Positions 43,753 through 52,798 are shown, numbered from the stretch's first letter. The stretch: 64,000 bases of DNA from an uncultured Oscillospiraceae bacterium (GCA_910579125.1 CAJTTH010000009.1:9119-73118), one strand, 5' to 3'. The notes: a model not told the origin generated them from the sequence alone. A program made the numbers and translations.

Positions 43753-45510
43753 TTACATTTTTTCGGGCGCTTCTATTTTCAGCAGCGTCAGAACGTTCTT
43801 GATAACGGTTTTCACCGCACCGCACAGCGCGAGACGCGACAGCTTCACTTCCGTTTCCGCGTCCTTTATCGGGCAGCTGTCGTAGAACTTGTGGAATGTC
43901 TGCGCAAGCTCATATACATATTTTGTCAATTTAAACGGGCTGTATTCCTCGGCAGCCTCATTTATCAGCTCGGGAAGCGCGGCTATTTTACGTATAAGCG
44001 CAAGCTCCGGCTCTTCGGTAAACTTTACCGCACCGCCGCTGTACTTCACGCCGTCGTCCGCCATTTTCTCCAGAACGCGGCAAATTCTCGCGTGCGCGTA
44101 CTGGACGTAGAACACGGGGTTCTTGGAGCTTTCCTCGACGGCGAGGTCGAGGTCGAAATCGAGATGTGTGTTCGTGTCTCGCAGATTGAAGAAAAATCTC
44201 GCGTTGTCTATCGGCACTTCGTCAAGCAGCGTCGAGAGCGTTATCGCCTTTCCCGAACGCTTCGAGAGCTTGACCACCTCGCCGTCGCGCACGAGGTTCA
44301 CCATCTGGCACATCACCACGTCGAGACGTTTTTCGTCGATACCCATTGCCTGCAGGCAAATTCTCATGCGTTTTACATACCCGTGATGATCCGCGCCAAG
44401 CACGTCTATCGCCTTGTCGTAATTGCGCGTTACGAGCTTATTGTAATGATACGCGATATCAGGCACTATATAGGTCGGGAAGCCGTTCGAGCGCACCAGA
44501 ACGAAATCCTGTTCGCCGCCGAAATCGGTCGCGCGCAGCCAAAGCGCGCCTTCCTGTTCGTAGGTGTGACCACCCGCCTTGAGGTGCTCGATGACCTCCT
44601 TGACCGCGCCGCTGTTATGCAGACTGCTCTCCTTAAACCAATTATCGTACTTTATGCGGTACTTCAGCAGATCCGTCTCCAGCCGCTTCTCGTTTATAGG
44701 GAGCGCATATTCCACCAAAGCCGTCTGTCGAGCGTTCTCGTCCGCCTTGGCGAGAATATCGCCGCCGTTCTTGTCATAGTAGTTCTTCGCGTGCTCGATT
44801 ATGTCCATTCCCAGATAAACGTCCTCGGGCATCGGGAACGTTTTCGTATCGCCGTAAATTGCCGCAGTAAACTTTTCCATATCGTTTCCGCATTCCGCAG
44901 CGATCTTTTGTCCTTCTTCACCGCAGATCTGCATATAGCGCAGCGAGAGCGATTTCCCGAATTTGCCTATCTGATTTCCCGCGTCGTTTATATAAAACTC
45001 GCGGTCTGCGGTATAACCCGCCTCCTGTAAAAGCGACGCGAGACAATCACCGATAGCGCCGCCGCGCGCGTTCCCTATATGCATGGGACCCGTCGGGTTC
45101 GCCGAAACAAACTCGACCAGAATGCGCTTTCCCGCGCCGATGTCGGTTTTTCCGTAATCTCCGCCGAGCTTCAACGTGTTCGTAACTACCCCCGAGAACC
45201 AGTTCTCCCCGAGATAGAAATTCAAAAACCCGGGACCCGCGACCTCCGCCTTATCAAATCCCGTGCCGTCGAGCTTGATCTCGTCAACTATCATCTGCGC
45301 CAGCGCTCTCGGATTGGTTTTCAGCGTCTTTGCCGAGACCAGCGCTGCGTTCGCCGAGAAATCGCCGTGCGCACTGTCCTGCGGCACAGTCACCTGAAAC
45401 GCGGGCAGCGGCTCGGCGGATATTTTTCCCGCGCCGGCCAGCTTGCCCAGCGCCTCCGTAATTATTTCCTTTACGCCGTTTTTTGCATCCTTAACTGCAT
45501 TATAATACAT
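43753..45510 (-). CDS. argS: Arginyl-tRNA synthetase
   Basis: This 585-residue class I synthetase charges tRNA-Arg. The HIGH-type motif is P-M-H-I-G-N-A-R-G-G at about 128-137, an N-terminal Add-1 domain comes before it, and the C-terminal DALR anticodon-binding domain ends with helices (about 460-585). The KMSKS equivalent is K-L-S-K-R-S-G-K. Length is normal. It is downstream of the DUF1934 gene, as ywiB-argS in Bacillus. Confidence 0.98.
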   Translation of the reverse strand: MYYNAVKDAKNGVKEIITEALGKLAGAGKISAEPLPAFQVTVPQDSAHGDFSANAALVSAKTLKTNPRALAQMIVDEIKLDGTGFDKAEVAGPGFLNFYLGENWFSGVVTNTLKLGGDYGKTDIGAGKRILVEFVSANPTGPMHIGNARGGAIGDCLASLLQEAGYTADREFYINDAGNQIGKFGKSLSLRYMQICGEEGQKIAAECGNDMEKFTAAIYGDTKTFPMPEDVYLGMDIIEHAKNYYDKNGGDILAKADENARQTALVEYALPINEKRLETDLLKYRIKYDNWFKESSLHNSGAVKEVIEHLKAGGHTYEQEGALWLRATDFGGEQDFVLVRSNGFPTYIVPDIAYHYNKLVTRNYDKAIDVLGADHHGYVKRMRICLQAMGIDEKRLDVVMCQMVNLVRDGEVVKLSKRSGKAITLSTLLDEVPIDNARFFFNLRDTNTHLDFDLDLAVEESSKNPVFYVQYAHARICRVLEKMADDGVKYSGGAVKFTEEPELALIRKIAALPELINEAAEEYSPFKLTKYVYELAQTFHKFYDSCPIKDAETEVKLSRLALCGAVKTVIKNVLTLLKIEAPEKM

Positions 45511-45528
45511 ATTACGTCCTCCTTATTT

Positions 45529-45712
45529 AAAAACGCTTCGCGCACCGGCCGGCTTTCGCCGCCCCAGCCAAGTTACCTTGCTCCGTTCGCTTTGCTCTCT
45601 CCACTTCACAAGGCAACTCGCTTGCACTCCGCTTCACTTCACCTTTTGTTTGTTGCTTTTGGCGAAAGTTTAAAGCTGCGTGTTTTGTCTGTTACTCTTG
45701 GCGGTTAATTAA
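45529..45712 (-). repeat. Family A element, copy A10 (variant outer arm)
   Basis: Inner arms around AGTTACCTTG and CAAGGCAACT pair with one coding-strand G-U. The outer end is AAAACGCTTCG, as in copy A2. It lies between the argS ribosome site and the DUF1934 stop. Confidence 0.83.
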
Positions 45713-45726
45713 AAAGCCGAAACTTA

Positions 45727-46140
45727 TTACATTTTCACCTTAATGCTTATCTCGTTCTCCGTCATAAGTCCCGAATTAACGTCTATCGAATACCGCAGAT
45801 GAACGTTTCCGCCCTTTTCGTTGAGCGAATTGTTCAACTCGTAAGTCGTTATTCCGACCATGCACTCGCCGTACTCCGTTCCGTAGTGACAGAAATGCCG
45901 CACTCCGTCCTCGAAAACCAGCCCCGAAAACGTTGAACCCGTCCTCGTCATGGTCATCATCTTCTCGTCTATCTTAAGCTGAGCGTGGCTGCCCTCGTAG
46001 CCCGTTGCCTCGCTCTCGTCATAATCTATATAATACGACCCGTTGTGGTACCGGAACTCCCCCCGCGTAAACAACTCCGACTCGTCTGTTATCCCGTCCG
46101 AGGTCTGCTTTATGTTCAGAAATATCGAACAATTATCCAT
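45727..46140 (-). CDS. DUF1934 (YwiB-like) beta-barrel protein
   Basis: This 137-residue protein has strands typical of DUF1934: D-N-C-S-I-F-L-N-I-K-Q-T, Y-H-N-G-S-Y-Y-I-D-Y-D-E-S-E and L-K-I-D-E-K-M-M-T-M-T-R-T-G, ending in L-R-Y-S-I-D-V-N-S-G. It forms a calycin-like barrel in solved relatives. The function is not established. The neighbouring argS matches the ywiB-argS order of Bacillus. Confidence 0.85.
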   Translation of the reverse strand: MDNCSIFLNIKQTSDGITDESELFTRGEFRYHNGSYYIDYDESEATGYEGSHAQLKIDEKMMTMTRTGSTFSGLVFEDGVRHFCHYGTEYGECMVGITTYELNNSLNEKGGNVHLRYSIDVNSGLMTENEISIKVKM

Positions 46141-46163
46141 ATCTTTGATCTCCTTACTTTAAA

Positions 46164-46324
46164 GGCAAAAGCACCGCGCTGTTTTGCCGCGCTAGCCAAC
46201 GGTAACTCCTCCGCTTTATTACGCTTCGTCGTCACCGTTGCTTGCGGCTTTTGCTGCTGCGGCATTATCGCCTTGCTTTTTTTGCTTACGCTGCTTTGCT
46301 GCGTTTTTTATCTGTCGCTCTTGA
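46164..46324 (-). repeat. Family A element, copy A11
   Basis: Inner arms at 46197-46206 and 46231-46240 (CAACGGTAAC / GTCACCGTTG) pair with one coding-strand G-U. The outer arm GGCAAAAGC begins at 46164. It fills the gap between the ddl stop and the DUF1934 start. Confidence 0.85.
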
Positions 46325-47386
46325 CTAATTGCCCTCAACTGCAAGCTGAATAAGCCTGTCAAGCAGCGCGGGATACGGCACGCCCATATTCTCCATCAGC
46401 TTTGGATACATACTTATATCCGTGAAGCCGGGCATGGTGTTTATCTCGTTAAGTGTTATATCATTCTCCGTAACGAAAAAATCCACTCTCGAAAGCCCGC
46501 TGCAGCCGCACGCTCTGTATGCCCTCTTCGCGATATCACGCAGACGGTGCATTTCATCGTCCGTAATTTTCGCGGGTATGTCAAGAACCGATGTTCCGAG
46601 CTTATACTTTGCGTCGTAATCGTAGAACTTCTCTGCGGGGGTTATCTGCCCCGGCACGGAAGCCAGCAGATCGATGCCGTTTCCGAGCACCGCACACTCG
46701 ACCTCCTTACCGATTATCTCACGCTCGACAATTACCTTATGACCGTGCGCAAACGCTACCTTCAAGCCCTCTTTAAGCTCCGTGCGGTTCTCTGCCTTGG
46801 AAACGCCCACCGACGAGCCGGCGCTCGACGGTTTCACATAAACGGGGTAGCTCAGCTTATCCTCGATCTCTCCGCACGCCCTATCCATATCGCCCAGCGA
46901 TTCGCGGCAGAGCGTCAAATAATCGGCGGTCTTTATCCCCGCTGCGTCGAGCACGGTATGCGTTATCGACTTATCCATGCACACCGCGGAGCTTGTCATA
47001 TTGCAGCCGACGCACGGCAGACCGCCAAGCTGGCACAGCCCCTGAACCGTGCCGTCCTCGCCGTTTGCACCGTGCAGCACGGGAAAAACCGCGTCCACCT
47101 TTCGCAGATAAACGTCGTTGTCGCCGATAACTATTATCCCCCTATGCACCGAATCGGGACTGAGCACCGCTGTGCAGCAGTCGGGATTGTTCTCCCACTC
47201 CCCAGTCTTAATGTACTCATACTCGCCCGGATAATACATCCAATGTCCTTTTTTCGTTATCCCGACACACAAAACGTCGTACTTCTCCTGCGGAATGTTC
47301 GTCAATACCGAATATGCCGACAGCAGCGATATCTCGTGCTCGCTCGATGCGCCGCCGAACAGCACCGCTATCTTCTGTTTAGCCAT
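46325..47386 (-). CDS. ddl: D-alanine--D-alanine ligase
   Basis: This 353-residue ATP-grasp enzyme makes the D-Ala-D-Ala end of peptidoglycan precursors. V-L-F-G-G-A-S-S-E-H-E-I-S and H-G-A-N-G-E-D-G-T-V-Q-G-L are the family signatures, and the C-terminal metal site N-E-I-N-T-M-P-G-F-T is intact. The omega loop reads Y-D-Y-D-A-K-Y, the Lys-Tyr type seen in D-Ala-D-Ala rather than D-lactate ligases. It has a near-consensus promoter and no van operon partners, so it is probably the housekeeping enzyme. Confidence 0.95.
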   Translation of the reverse strand: MAKQKIAVLFGGASSEHEISLLSAYSVLTNIPQEKYDVLCVGITKKGHWMYYPGEYEYIKTGEWENNPDCCTAVLSPDSVHRGIIVIGDNDVYLRKVDAVFPVLHGANGEDGTVQGLCQLGGLPCVGCNMTSSAVCMDKSITHTVLDAAGIKTADYLTLCRESLGDMDRACGEIEDKLSYPVYVKPSSAGSSVGVSKAENRTELKEGLKVAFAHGHKVIVEREIIGKEVECAVLGNGIDLLASVPGQITPAEKFYDYDAKYKLGTSVLDIPAKITDDEMHRLRDIAKRAYRACGCSGLSRVDFFVTENDITLNEINTMPGFTDISMYPKLMENMGVPYPALLDRLIQLAVEGN

Positions 47387-47505
47387 TGTAGTATACCCTC
47401 GCGAACGATGTCTGCCTTGTTCGCGTCCTTTCTATATGCCATTCTATATTATCTCATTATGCAAAATGCTCATAAAATATTCTTCCGCACAATAACTCAA
47501 ACTAC

Positions 47506-47534
47506 ATTATAACACAAACCCGTCTGAATTTCAA
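47506..47534 (-). promoter_or_regulatory. Sigma-A promoter of ddl
   Basis: TTGAAA (47534-47529) and TATAAT (47511-47506) on the minus strand are 17 bases apart. Confidence 0.85.
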
Positions 47535-47656
47535 GGGGTATTTTTGACGTAAAAACACTCTTTTAAAATAATACAAAACGAGCGCCTAAAAGGCTGCGGA
47601 AAATAATCATTTAAAACATAAAGTCACGAAAATTTGTGAAATTCGCCGAAAAGCAA

Positions 47657-47685
47657 TTGACATATTTAAAAAAATATGTTATAAT
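47657..47685 (+). promoter_or_regulatory. Sigma-A promoter of galE
   Basis: TTGACA (47657-47662) and TATAAT (47680-47685) are spaced by 17 bases, an exact consensus, 46 bases before the ATG. Confidence 0.9.
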
Positions 47686-47730
47686 AATTATATGCTTTTT
47701 TAAATAAAGGTTCATTTGGGAGGATCAATT

Positions 47731-48738
47731 ATGGCTGTTTTAGTTACCGGCGGAGCCGGATTTATCGGCTCCCATACATGCGTTGAGCTGCTGAACGAGG
47801 GCGAAGATATCGTTGTTATGGACAACTTCTACAACTCCAACTCCAAGGCGCTGGACGGAATAAAGAAGATTACCGGCAGAGATTTTAAGTTCTACGAGGC
47901 GGATATGCTGGATATGCCCGCCGTAGAGCATATCTTTGAAGAAAACGATATTGAACAGGTAATACATTTCGCGGGCTACAAGTGCGTTCCCGAGAGCGTG
48001 AAAAAACCGTTGGTGTACTACTCGAACAACTTGCGCGGAACGTTCAACATACTCGAAATGATGAAGAAATACGGCTGCACGAAGTTTGTGTTCAGCTCCT
48101 CGGCAACCGTTTACGGCATTCCCGAGCGCGTGCCCGTTTACGAGGATTTTCCGCTTTCGGCGATAAATCCCTACGGCTCGACCAAGCTGATAATTGAGAA
48201 CCTCTGCCGCGAAATGTACGCTGCGGACAATTCGTGGACTATGATACTTCTGCGCTACTTCAACCCCGTAGGCGCGCATAAAAGCGGCCTTATCGGCGAG
48301 GATCCCAACGGTATCCCCAACAACCTTATGCCGATCGTTCTCGACAAAGCAACGGGTAAGCGCGACATTCTGCAGGTCGCGGGCGACGATTATCCCACGC
48401 CCGACGGCTCGTGCATACGCGACTACATTCACGTTGTCGATCTGGCAAAGGGTCACGTCGCGGCGGTCAGAAAGGCCCGCGAGCTTGAAAACGGTTGCCC
48501 CGCGTACAATCTCGGCACGGGCAAGGGCTACTCGGTATTCGAGGTGCTGAATACGTTCCAGAAAGTCAACAATATTGATCTCGGCTACACCGTAGGTCCT
48601 CGACGTCCCGGTGACGCGGCTTCCTGCTTCTCCGACCCGTCGCTCGCCGAAAAGGAACTCGGCTGGAAAGCGGAGCTGGGTATTGAGGATATGTGCCGCG
48701 ACGCTTGGCATTTCGTTCAAGTCCGCGGAAACGAATAA
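47731..48738 (+). CDS. galE: UDP-glucose 4-epimerase
   Basis: This 335-residue short-chain dehydrogenase interconverts UDP-glucose and UDP-galactose with tightly bound NAD. It begins with V-T-G-G-A-G-F-I-G-S-H for NAD binding, has S-S-A-T-V-Y-G with the catalytic Ser/Thr, and N-P-Y-G-S-T-K with catalytic Tyr and Lys. The start at 47731 has GGGAGGATC before it, and the 5-codon extension overlaps that site. It stands alone with its own promoter and a hairpin after it. Confidence 0.97.
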   Translation: MAVLVTGGAGFIGSHTCVELLNEGEDIVVMDNFYNSNSKALDGIKKITGRDFKFYEADMLDMPAVEHIFEENDIEQVIHFAGYKCVPESVKKPLVYYSNNLRGTFNILEMMKKYGCTKFVFSSSATVYGIPERVPVYEDFPLSAINPYGSTKLIIENLCREMYAADNSWTMILLRYFNPVGAHKSGLIGEDPNGIPNNLMPIVLDKATGKRDILQVAGDDYPTPDGSCIRDYIHVVDLAKGHVAAVRKARELENGCPAYNLGTGKGYSVFEVLNTFQKVNNIDLGYTVGPRRPGDAASCFSDPSLAEKELGWKAELGIEDMCRDAWHFVQVRGNE

Positions 48739-48745
48739 AAACACC

Positions 48746-48775
48746 AAAGCGTGTTCACCTGCGTGAGCACGCTTT
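48746..48775 (+). terminator. Hairpin after galE
   Basis: AAAGCGTGTTCAC and GTGAGCACGCTTT form a 13-bp stem with one mismatch. It is not followed by a T-run, so some transcription may continue into the small frame downstream. Confidence 0.55.
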
Positions 48776-48796
48776 AATACTATATCGGAGACTGGC

Positions 48797-48991
48797 ATTC
48801 AGATCTGTGGAAAATGCGGAAATCAATGCTTTAACAACAAGCGCTGCTGCTCCGTGTGCGGCGAACAGATAGCGAACCGTGCCGACAGCCACGCATTCGG
48901 CGATACGGTCACACTGCACGGAAGAGTATCGAACTCGTATCCGATTATCCATGTCGTGTGGGTCACATGGTACAAAGAAGTAACCGAATGA
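48797..48991 (+). CDS. Possible zinc-ribbon small protein with an ATT start
   Basis: From ATT at 48797 a 64-residue frame begins I-Q-I-C-G-K-C-G and continues with R-C-C-S-V-C-G-E, so it has the C-x2-C ... C-x2-C pattern of a zinc ribbon right at the N-terminus, where such proteins usually start. A GGAG lies six bases before the ATT. There is no ATG, GTG or TTG between the in-frame TGA upstream and the first Cys. It could be a gene with a rare start codon (as infC uses in E. coli), a gene with a lost start, or chance. The C-terminal half is unrecognised. A hairpin follows at once. Confidence 0.45.
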   Translation: MQICGKCGNQCFNNKRCCSVCGEQIANRADSHAFGDTVTLHGRVSNSYPIIHVVWVTWYKEVTE

Positions 48992-48995
48992 TCAA

Positions 48996-49021
48996 GAGCG
49001 TTATCCTATCGGATAACGCTC
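48996..49021. terminator. Hairpin between the zinc-ribbon frame and the cellulase gene
   Basis: GAGCGTTATCC and GGATAACGCTC form an exact 11-bp stem with a TATC loop, followed on the plus strand by CTTGTCTTATT. It separates convergent genes. Confidence 0.7.
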
Positions 49022-49037
49022 CTTGTCTTATTAAGAT

Positions 49038-50240
49038 TTATTCCGCTGCCGCGATCATGGCGTTCAGAACGTCCTCGTTGAACCACGCAAGCTCTCCTCT
49101 GATAAGCAATCCGAAGTTTTCTCCGTTGCCCCTGTACGCGCCGTTATCCCACCAGATACACGGCACGCCCGCCTCTTTCGCAGCGGTAAGATAATCGGTC
49201 ACGCACTTTACTCTGTCCTCGGTGTTCTCCTTGTTGACCGAGCCGAATTCGCCGATAATAACGGGAATATCGTTGTCGAGGAATATCTCCTTGATATTCT
49301 TGAACAAGCCCGGTATCTCGTTGTTGTTCGGGTTGTAGACCTTTGTACCTTTGGTGTCAAGCGCGAACGAATACGGCAGATACGCGTGAACAGAAACAAT
49401 AACGTTGCCCGCGTTCTCGGGTATCTTCAGCGCCTTGAGGTTCTCGGGCATTGACGAAGCCGCGTAGGGAGTGAGCATAAGCGCTCTCTCGGCGTTGTTG
49501 CCGCCGCTTGCTCTCACCGTCTTTACAAATGTCTCGGCATACTTGTTGACGATTTCGCGGGAATCGGCTGTGCCCGTCCATTCCGCGCTCTCTCCGCGCA
49601 GGCGCGGCTCGTTTACGCCCTCGAATATCAGACGCTCGCCATAGCCCTTAAAGCGCTCGGCGATCTGCTCCCAGAGCTTTTCGAGCTGCTTGAGGTTCTC
49701 CTCAACAAACTCCTCCTTGGGCATATACCACTCCTCGTGGTGAGTGTTCAGTATAACGTACATACCGTTGTCGTAGCCGTAATCGACCACCTCCTGAACT
49801 CTGTCCATCCACTCCTTGTCAACGACGTAGTTTTCATCCATGTGCGTTCCCCACGAAACGGGCACGCGGAACACGTTAAATCCCGCCTTTGCGACAGTGT
49901 CGATCATAACTTTCGTGGTCGTCTTATTTCCCCACGAGGTCTCCGCTTCGACACCTTGATGATCCTTGGACGAGTCCATTGAATCAAGCGTATTGCCGAG
50001 ATTCCAGCCGATCTTCATCTGCGCCACCAAGTCCTTCGCGGAAGTGATGTTCATCGGATCGTTCCGCTGCTGCTGATTTTCAGTGCCGTTCTCGGTGCTG
50101 CTGTCCTCGGACTGCGCTCCCGAATTATCGGAAACGGTCTGCGAACCGCTGCTGTCCGACGGCGAATTGTTGCCACAGCCGCATAATGCTACGGCGAGCA
50201 CTGCTGATATAACCAAACTCATAACTCTCTTAAATTTCAT
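49038..50240 (-). CDS. Secreted GH5-family endoglucanase (cellulase) lipoprotein
   Basis: This 400-residue protein has a lipoprotein signal ending L-C-G-C, a Ser/Asn/Gln-rich linker, and a GH5 (beta/alpha)8 barrel beginning M-K-I-G-W-N-L-G-N-T-L-D. The acid/base Glu is in E-G-V-N-E-P-R, and the nucleophile is in I-I-G-E-F-G-S. It would cut beta-1,4 glucans or related glycans on the cell surface. There is no carbohydrate-binding module or dockerin. I start it at 50240, five bases after GGAGG. It lies 14 bases after the transketolase subunit genes, so the three are probably co-transcribed. Confidence 0.93.
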   Translation of the reverse strand: MKFKRVMSLVISAVLAVALCGCGNNSPSDSSGSQTVSDNSGAQSEDSSTENGTENQQQRNDPMNITSAKDLVAQMKIGWNLGNTLDSMDSSKDHQGVEAETSWGNKTTTKVMIDTVAKAGFNVFRVPVSWGTHMDENYVVDKEWMDRVQEVVDYGYDNGMYVILNTHHEEWYMPKEEFVEENLKQLEKLWEQIAERFKGYGERLIFEGVNEPRLRGESAEWTGTADSREIVNKYAETFVKTVRASGGNNAERALMLTPYAASSMPENLKALKIPENAGNVIVSVHAYLPYSFALDTKGTKVYNPNNNEIPGLFKNIKEIFLDNDIPVIIGEFGSVNKENTEDRVKCVTDYLTAAKEAGVPCIWWDNGAYRGNGENFGLLIRGELAWFNEDVLNAMIAAAE

Positions 50241-50254
50241 AGCATCCTCCAATC

Positions 50255-51190
50255 TTACTTACCGAGCGCCGCCTTTGTAACGGCGACGATATTCTCCGCA
50301 CAGAGACCGTACTTTTTCAGAAGCTCCTTTGCGGGACCGCTTTCGCCGAATACATCGTTCATACCTATCTTGATAACGGGCACGGGACACTCCTCGAGAA
50401 CCACGTCGCCGACCGCGGAGCCGAGCCCGCCGATAACGCTGTGCTCCTCGACCGTGATTATCTTGCCCGTCTCGCGCGCCGCCTTTATGATGATGTCACG
50501 GTCAATGGGCTTTATCGTGTGGATATTGATTATCCGCGCGTCCACGCCCTGCTCCGCGAGCGCTCTGCCCGCTTCAACAGCCTCGGCAACCATAAGCCCC
50601 GACGCGATTATCGTAACATCCTTGCCGTCCTTCATGGTAATGCCCTTGCCGACCTCGAACTTGTAGGTGTTCTCGTCATTGAAAATCGGCACGGCGAGCC
50701 GACCGAACCGCAGATACGTCGGACCCTCGTACTCCGCCATTGCCAGCACCGCCGCTTTTGCCTCGACGTAGTCGGACGGATTGATGATCGTCATTCCGGG
50801 GATAGTCCGCATAAGCGCAATATCCTCGTTGCACTGGTGGGTCGCGCCGTCCTCGCCGACAGAAATTCCCGCGTGAGTAGCGCCGATTTTTACGTTAAGA
50901 TGCGGATAGCCTATCGAGTTGCGGACGATCTCGAACGCTCTCCCCGCCGCGAACATCGCGAACGAGCTTGCGAAAACGAGCTTTCCCGTAGTTGCGATAC
51001 CCGCCGCGACGCCCATCATATTCGCCTCGGCAATGCCGCAGTTGAAGTGCTTTTCGGGGTACGCTTTCCTGAATACGCCCGTTTTTGTCGCGGCAGCCAA
51101 GTCCGCTTCGAGAACTATCAGATCATCGCGCTTTTCGGCGAGTGCGACAAGCCCGTCGCCATATGCGTCACGTGTTGCTTTATTTTCCAT
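50255..51190 (-). CDS. Transketolase, C-terminal subunit
   Basis: This 311-residue protein is the pyrimidine-binding and C-terminal part of a split transketolase. It has the glycine-rich G-I-A-E-A-N-M-M-G-V-A-A-G motif with the catalytic Glu that contacts the thiamine diphosphate ring, then a Rossmann-like C-terminal domain. It works with the N-terminal subunit encoded just upstream to transfer two-carbon ketol units in the pentose phosphate pathway. The two genes are 19 bases apart. Confidence 0.95.
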   Translation of the reverse strand: MENKATRDAYGDGLVALAEKRDDLIVLEADLAAATKTGVFRKAYPEKHFNCGIAEANMMGVAAGIATTGKLVFASSFAMFAAGRAFEIVRNSIGYPHLNVKIGATHAGISVGEDGATHQCNEDIALMRTIPGMTIINPSDYVEAKAAVLAMAEYEGPTYLRFGRLAVPIFNDENTYKFEVGKGITMKDGKDVTIIASGLMVAEAVEAGRALAEQGVDARIINIHTIKPIDRDIIIKAARETGKIITVEEHSVIGGLGSAVGDVVLEECPVPVIKIGMNDVFGESGPAKELLKKYGLCAENIVAVTKAALGK

Positions 51191-51209
51191 TTTTTACGCT
51201 CCTTTCAAA

Positions 51210-52052
51210 TTACGCTTCAAGCTCGGCGAGGTGCTCTTTGAGCTGTTTCATCGCGCGTTCGTATTCCTCGTCGTTGGGCGCTTTTCCGTGCCATCCTATG
51301 GAGTTCTCCATATAGTCAACGCCCTTGCCCTTTGTGGAGCGCATAACGATCATCGTGGGCTTCTGCATTACGGTCTCCGCCTCGTTGAACGCCTTTTCCA
51401 TTTCGTTGAAGTCGTGAGCGTTTATGCTGATAACGTTCCAGCCAAACGCCTCGAATTTCTCGTCAATGGGGTAGGGAGACATTACGTCGCCGATTTTGCC
51501 ATCGATCTGCAAGCCGTTGTTGTCAACGATTGCGACAAGGTTGTCAAGCTGATAATGCGCCGCGAACATCGCCGCCTCCCAGACTTCGCCCTCCTCGAGT
51601 TCGCCGTCGCCGAGTATCGCGTAGACCTTGTAGGTATCGCAGGAAATTTTCCCCGAAAGCGCCATTCCGCAAGCCGCAGAAATGCCCTGTCCGAGCGAAC
51701 CGGTGCTCATATCCACGCCGGGAATCTTTCCTCTTACGGGGTGTCCCTGCAAACGCGCGCCGATGTGACGGAGTGTTTTCAGTTCCTCCTCGGGGAAAAA
51801 TCCGCGCTGTGCCAGAGCCGCGTACAATCCCGGCGCGGAATGTCCTTTCGACAGCACCAAACGGTCGCGCGTCGGCATCTGCGGGTCGGCGGGGTCGACA
51901 TTCAGGCGGTGCATATACAGATAAGCCAGCAAGTCCGCAATAGACAGCGAACCGCCGGGATGTCCCGCCTTTGCCGAGTGAGTTCCCTCAATTACGCCCA
52001 TTCTGATTTTTGTGGCAGTTATTTCAAGCTGCCGTACAAGTTTTTCGTCCAT
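51210..52052 (-). CDS. Transketolase, N-terminal subunit
   Basis: This 280-residue protein is the thiamine-diphosphate-binding part of transketolase. The G-D-G-E-L-E-E-G ... N-N motif for the pyrophosphate and Mg2+ is intact, and K-A-G-H-P-G-G-S-L contains the conserved His. Together with the C-terminal subunit it makes a full enzyme, as in many Clostridia. An AGGAGGAC site precedes the ATG. It begins the transketolase-cellulase run. Confidence 0.95.
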   Translation of the reverse strand: MDEKLVRQLEITATKIRMGVIEGTHSAKAGHPGGSLSIADLLAYLYMHRLNVDPADPQMPTRDRLVLSKGHSAPGLYAALAQRGFFPEEELKTLRHIGARLQGHPVRGKIPGVDMSTGSLGQGISAACGMALSGKISCDTYKVYAILGDGELEEGEVWEAAMFAAHYQLDNLVAIVDNNGLQIDGKIGDVMSPYPIDEKFEAFGWNVISINAHDFNEMEKAFNEAETVMQKPTMIVMRSTKGKGVDYMENSIGWHGKAPNDEEYERAMKQLKEHLAELEA

Positions 52053-52099
52053 AGTGTCCTCCTATGATTTTTTTCTCTATTATAAACGTTATATACCTC

Positions 52100-52798
52100 T
52101 TACTTGCAGATATACCCCAAAGCCCTCGGGAAATTGCTCCCCGAAAAACCAGGGTCAATACCCCATGCCGCCGCGATCTCGATAACATGATCCTCGCTCG
52201 GCACCTGAACTCTCTCGGGATCCTCGGCAGCGCTCGATATCAGATTTGTGAAGCCCAGATGCTGCTCCTCGGGAGTAATCCCTCCCCTATTTATGATGAC
52301 CTCGCCGTCGCACCCGCACCAACCGTAGCCGCGAACCATTTCGCCGTTGACGTACTTCACCCATGCGTGATACTCCGAAACGCGGTGTGTTGAGAAGTAT
52401 TGCAGCTCGGGGAACTTTTTCGCGCTCTCATCGAGCAAATCGGGCGCAAGTGTGAGAATATCCATTCCGTAATTTACCACCAACACATACCCGTTCAGCA
52501 CGGGCGAAACGAACCGATAACCATTGTACGCCATTTCAATGCCCTTATCCCAATTAGACGGCTCATAGTTCTTCAAGCCGAGTTTTCGGATAACGTCCAA
52601 CGAGGAATCCGACCTCACGCACAACCAGTTGCACTTGTAGCCGAACGGCACGGGAAGATCGGGCTCGCTGCCCGTTGCGGGGCGGACGGGCTCGGCCGGT
52701 TTTACCTCGAGCGTCTTTTTTTCGGTATTTTCCGTTTTCGACTGCTTTTCTTTATTCAGATATTTGCTTTCGCCGAACAATTCATCTAAAAATCCCAT
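52100..52798 (-). CDS. Unrecognised protein, paralogue of the next gene
   Basis: From the ATG at 52798 (GGAGAAG six bases before it) the protein has 232 residues. A charged 45-residue start leads to a domain of about 180 residues that matches the 52814-53605 product closely: P-V-P-F-G-Y-K, F-V-S-P-V-L-N-G-Y-V-L-V, F-S-T-H-R-V-S-E-Y-H-A-W-V, R-G-Y-G-W-C-G, and A-A-A-W-G-I-D. No signal peptide or membrane segment is visible. I do not recognise the family. The conserved Trp, His and Gly positions suggest a globular domain that binds a ligand or partner. Confidence 0.75.
   Translation of the reverse strand: MGFLDELFGESKYLNKEKQSKTENTEKKTLEVKPAEPVRPATGSEPDLPVPFGYKCNWLCVRSDSSLDVIRKLGLKNYEPSNWDKGIEMAYNGYRFVSPVLNGYVLVVNYGMDILTLAPDLLDESAKKFPELQYFSTHRVSEYHAWVKYVNGEMVRGYGWCGCDGEVIINRGGITPEEQHLGFTNLISSAAEDPERVQVPSEDHVIEIAAAWGIDPGFSGSNFPRALGYICK

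Larger units (their letters stand above)
47387..47730. promoter_or_regulatory. Divergent intergenic region between ddl and galE
   Basis: A stretch of 344 bases holding the ddl promoter on the minus strand and the galE promoter on the plus strand. It is AT-rich and I see no gene in it. Confidence 0.7.

Noticed and set aside
46325..47386. Vancomycin-resistance-type ligase
   Set aside because: The omega loop has Lys-Tyr as in D-Ala-D-Ala ligases, and there are no vanH, vanX or vanT-like genes near it. The VanY-like gene at 35780 is 10 kb away and not linked.
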